Of a stretch of 64,000 nucleotides of DNA, positions 62,413 through 64,000 are shown in pieces. This stretch comes from Sphingosinicella terrae (GTDB lineage Bacteria; Pseudomonadota; Alphaproteobacteria; Sphingomonadales; Sphingomonadaceae): positions 248,001-312,000 of the forward strand of contig NZ_QDFY01000001.1 in NCBI RefSeq assembly GCF_003347635.1, written 5' to 3'. A model generated the notes under the pieces. That model worked only from the letters and a program-made list of their open reading frames with translations. It was not told the DNA's origin and made no database searches. Made by a program: the position numbers and the translations under genes. How positions within the stretch are numbered: position 1 is the stretch's first letter; every line of letters starts with the position of its first letter.

Positions 62413-62958
62413 CTAGCCCGTAGGGGCGCTGCGAATTTCGTGCGTCATCCATCGCGCCGACGCACCGTATCCGGCGACCTCGGCCGCAAGCGATTCCGAC
62501 GGCGCGGCTTCGACGAAGCCGAGACTGCGCCAATAATCCGCCGCGCCTTCGACGGCGATCAGCTCCGCCGCCTGGAGGCCATCGCGTGCAGCGAGCCCGA
62601 AGGCGCGCGCGACGAGGTCGCGTCCGATCCCCGACCCGCGGCCGCAGGCGGAAACGGCGAGGTCGTGGATGTACAGGACCTCATTCGTCGGGTTGCGCGG
62701 CAGGACGGCGCCTATTGGGGGAGGAGAGCCGCTCGGCCAGCCGTGGGCGAGGAGATAGGCGAACAGCTTTCCGTCCCGTGTCGCGGCCAGGCAGTAGGAG
62801 GCCGCCACGTCGAGACGGCTGGCGAAAGCCGCTTCGTCCTCCTGGAGGAATGACGGATAGCTCTCGGCCTGGATCGCCAAAGCGGCGGTCAGGTCCGATC
62901 GGCGGAGCGGGCGGATCAGGAAGGGCGGGTCGTCTTCGGGCACGAGGCTCGATAGCAT
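62413..62958 (-). CDS. GNAT family N-acetyltransferase
   Basis: A 181-aa protein with the GNAT core: 'IRPLRRSDLTAALAIQAESYP' at the start, 'LYIHDLAVSACGRGSGIGRDLVARAF' (acetyl-CoA pyrophosphate loop, GRGSGIG) and 'YWRSLGFVEA' near the end. The acceptor (amino acid, peptide or small amine) is unknown. It lies 69 bp upstream of the NYN gene on the same strand and could be cotranscribed with it. Confidence 0.85.
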   Translation of the reverse strand: MLSSLVPEDDPPFLIRPLRRSDLTAALAIQAESYPSFLQEDEAAFASRLDVAASYCLAATRDGKLFAYLLAHGWPSGSPPPIGAVLPRNPTNEVLYIHDLAVSACGRGSGIGRDLVARAFGLAARDGLQAAELIAVEGAADYWRSLGFVEAAPSESLAAEVAGYGASARWMTHEIRSAPTG

Positions 62959-63014
62959 CGGCGAACAGCGCGGGCACGGGGTTCGAGCGATTGCGGGAGC
63001 ATATGGCGTCAGAA

Positions 63015-63572
63015 TCAGGCGCGGAGGACGAGGTCGACCAGCTGGGAGACGTGCGCCGCGGGGAAGGGGGCGGGGGTCAGGAAGCGGCAGTAGAAGACGG
63101 GAGAGCTGAGCGCGAGGGCGGCGAGATCGGGGTCGAGATCGGCGGCGAGCTCGCCGGAGGCCACACCGCGGGCGAGCAGGTCGACGAGCGTCCGGCGGCG
63201 CGCGGCGCTGTAGGCGTGCAGGAAATCGCGGACCTCCGGATGATGCGTCGCGGCGTCGACCAGGGCGGGCATGACCCGGGCGACCCGCGAGCCTTCGAAT
63301 ACCGAAGCGAGGTGACCGACCAGCGCGATGACGCGGTCGCGGAAGGCGCCCTCGCCGATCGGCTCGCGCGGCTTCGGCTGCACGTTGAGCGTCTCGAGGG
63401 CGTCGGCGAGCAGGGCCATGCGATCGGGCCAGTGGCGATAGAGGGTGCTCTTGGCGATGCCGGAGCGCTCGCCGACGGCCTCCATGGTGAAGGCGGCGAA
63501 GCCGCGATCGGCGAGGACGTCCAGGGCCGCTTCCCGCGCCTTCGCTATCGTCCTTTCGATGCGCCTGTCCAT
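63015..63572 (-). CDS. TetR family transcriptional regulator
   Basis: A 185-aa protein from ATG 63572. The N-terminal helix-turn-helix reads 'AREAALDVLADRGFAAFTMEAVGERSGIAKSTLYRHWPDR'. The C-terminal ligand domain is all-helical with 'FEGSRVARVMPALVDAATHHPEV'. The upstream extension to 63695 runs through the operators and is not coding. It is divergent from the VOC gene at 63670 across a palindrome-rich spacer, so it probably represses both. The ligand is unknown. Confidence 0.9.
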   Translation of the reverse strand: MDRRIERTIAKAREAALDVLADRGFAAFTMEAVGERSGIAKSTLYRHWPDRMALLADALETLNVQPKPREPIGEGAFRDRVIALVGHLASVFEGSRVARVMPALVDAATHHPEVRDFLHAYSAARRRTLVDLLARGVASGELAADLDPDLAALALSSPVFYCRFLTPAPFPAAHVSQLVDLVLRA

Positions 63573-63582
63573 GAACCCCTGT

Positions 63583-63616
63583 GAAACGCTTGCGTTTCGT
63601 TTCCAGATGTGAAACG
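63583..63616. promoter_or_regulatory. TetR operator palindromes
   Basis: GAAACG-CTTG-CGTTTC (63583-63598) is followed without gap by CGTTTC-N7-GAAACG (63598-63616), two inverted repeats sharing an arm. They begin 11 bp upstream of the TetR start and lie in the divergent spacer, the usual location of autoregulatory TetR operators. Confidence 0.65.
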
Positions 63617-63669
63617 AGGCCGTTCGATAACGGCCGTCGCGCCGGCCGTCCACTGCGAGGGAGACTGGT

Positions 63670-64000
63670 ATGGCCTCGGCTCGGTACATCGTCACAGACG
63701 TCGATCAGGCCGTCTCATTCTACGAGCGCATGCTCGACTTCACACGGGAGACGCACAATCCGGGACGGTTCGCCGCGCTGCGGCGGGACGATCTCACGCT
63801 CTATCTGAGCGCGCCCGGCGCCGGCAGCGGCGGGCAGGCCGGCGGGACGCCGGAGCCCGGCGGCTGGAACCGGATCATGATCGTCGTCGATGCGCTGGAC
63901 CCGCTCGTCGCCCGGCTGCGGAGCCTCGGCGCCCGCTTCCGGGGCGACGTCAGCGCCGGCGGGGCGGGGCGCGCCATCCTGATCGAGGATCCTTCGGGCA
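63670..64000 (+). CDS. VOC family protein (5' part)
   Basis: The first 110 codons are present; the gene runs off the right edge. 'ARYIVTDVDQAVSFYERMLDF' is the standard first beta-alpha module of glyoxalase/bleomycin-resistance-type proteins, and 'NRIMIVVDALDPLVARLRSLGARF' begins the second. GGGAG lies 7 nt upstream of ATG 63670. It is divergent from tetR and probably controlled by it. Activity cannot be assigned from the fragment. Confidence 0.8.
   Translation, partial: MASARYIVTDVDQAVSFYERMLDFTRETHNPGRFAALRRDDLTLYLSAPGAGSGGQAGGTPEPGGWNRIMIVVDALDPLVARLRSLGARFRGDVSAGGAGRAILIEDPSG

Overview
This is a chromosomal segment of a GC-rich alphaproteobacterium, most likely a sphingomonad (Sphingomonadaceae: Sphingomonas, Sphingosinicella or a relative). 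The pointers are TonB-dependent receptors embedded in catabolic operons, a phosphatidylcholine synthase, a Caulobacter/Sphingomonas-type sugar-acid dehydratase, two DUF885 proteins, and dense intergenic REP-like hairpins. GC content was judged by eye, not computed. No rRNA, tRNA, CRISPR array, insertion sequence or replication origin was recognised.

Layout. 1-6.4 kb: end of a DUF3072 gene, phosphatidylcholine synthase divergent from a PadR repressor with a DUF2218 partner, a YjgR/HerA-like ATPase, a GT4 glycosyltransferase and two small exported unknowns. 6.4-20.5 kb: a DUF885 protein, then a peptide/amino-acid catabolic cluster. It has a YkvI-type membrane protein divergent from leucine-type dehydrogenase, TonB receptor, prolyl-iminopeptidase-like hydrolase, second DUF885 protein, XRE-cupin regulator and fused indolepyruvate ferredoxin oxidoreductase. 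20.6-22.7 kb: an exported unknown and a TonB-like protein. 22.8-34.7 kb: a pentose-polysaccharide locus. It has an esterase, GH51 arabinofuranosidase and FucP-type MFS transporter on the minus strand, and aldose epimerase and XylD-type dehydratase on the plus strand. An AraD1-type FAH protein, a GntR/FCD regulator and a GH3 glycosidase complete it. One 10-bp operator-like word occurs at both divergent promoter regions. 34.8-46 kb: a lipoprotein, an untracked 48-aa membrane protein, rpoC and rpoB (with terminator, promoter and leader hairpin), and a Pro/Ala-rich membrane protein.

46.2-56.5 kb holds the most novel material. An IclR-family regulator is surrounded by a SnoaL-like protein, WrbA, a TonB receptor, a CaiB/BaiF CoA-transferase, a small citrate-synthase-fold lyase, a stand-alone MetE-core methyltransferase, a VOC protein and an alpha/beta hydrolase. 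Three of its promoter regions each carry a pair of TTCG-N5-CGAA palindromes exactly 19 bp apart. That defines a putative regulon for uptake and CoA-dependent breakdown of an unidentified organic acid. A 7-bp G-rich tandem repeat (4 + 13 copies) lies next to one of these operators.

56.6-60.7 kb: a GIY-YIG-like nuclease gene beside an MmeI-type (Type IIL) restriction-modification gene. The presumed target-recognition part of the latter is visibly AT-richer than the rest. 60.8-64 kb: a DHFR/RibD-like reductase, a NYN-domain protein, a GNAT acetyltransferase, and a TetR regulator divergent from a truncated VOC gene.
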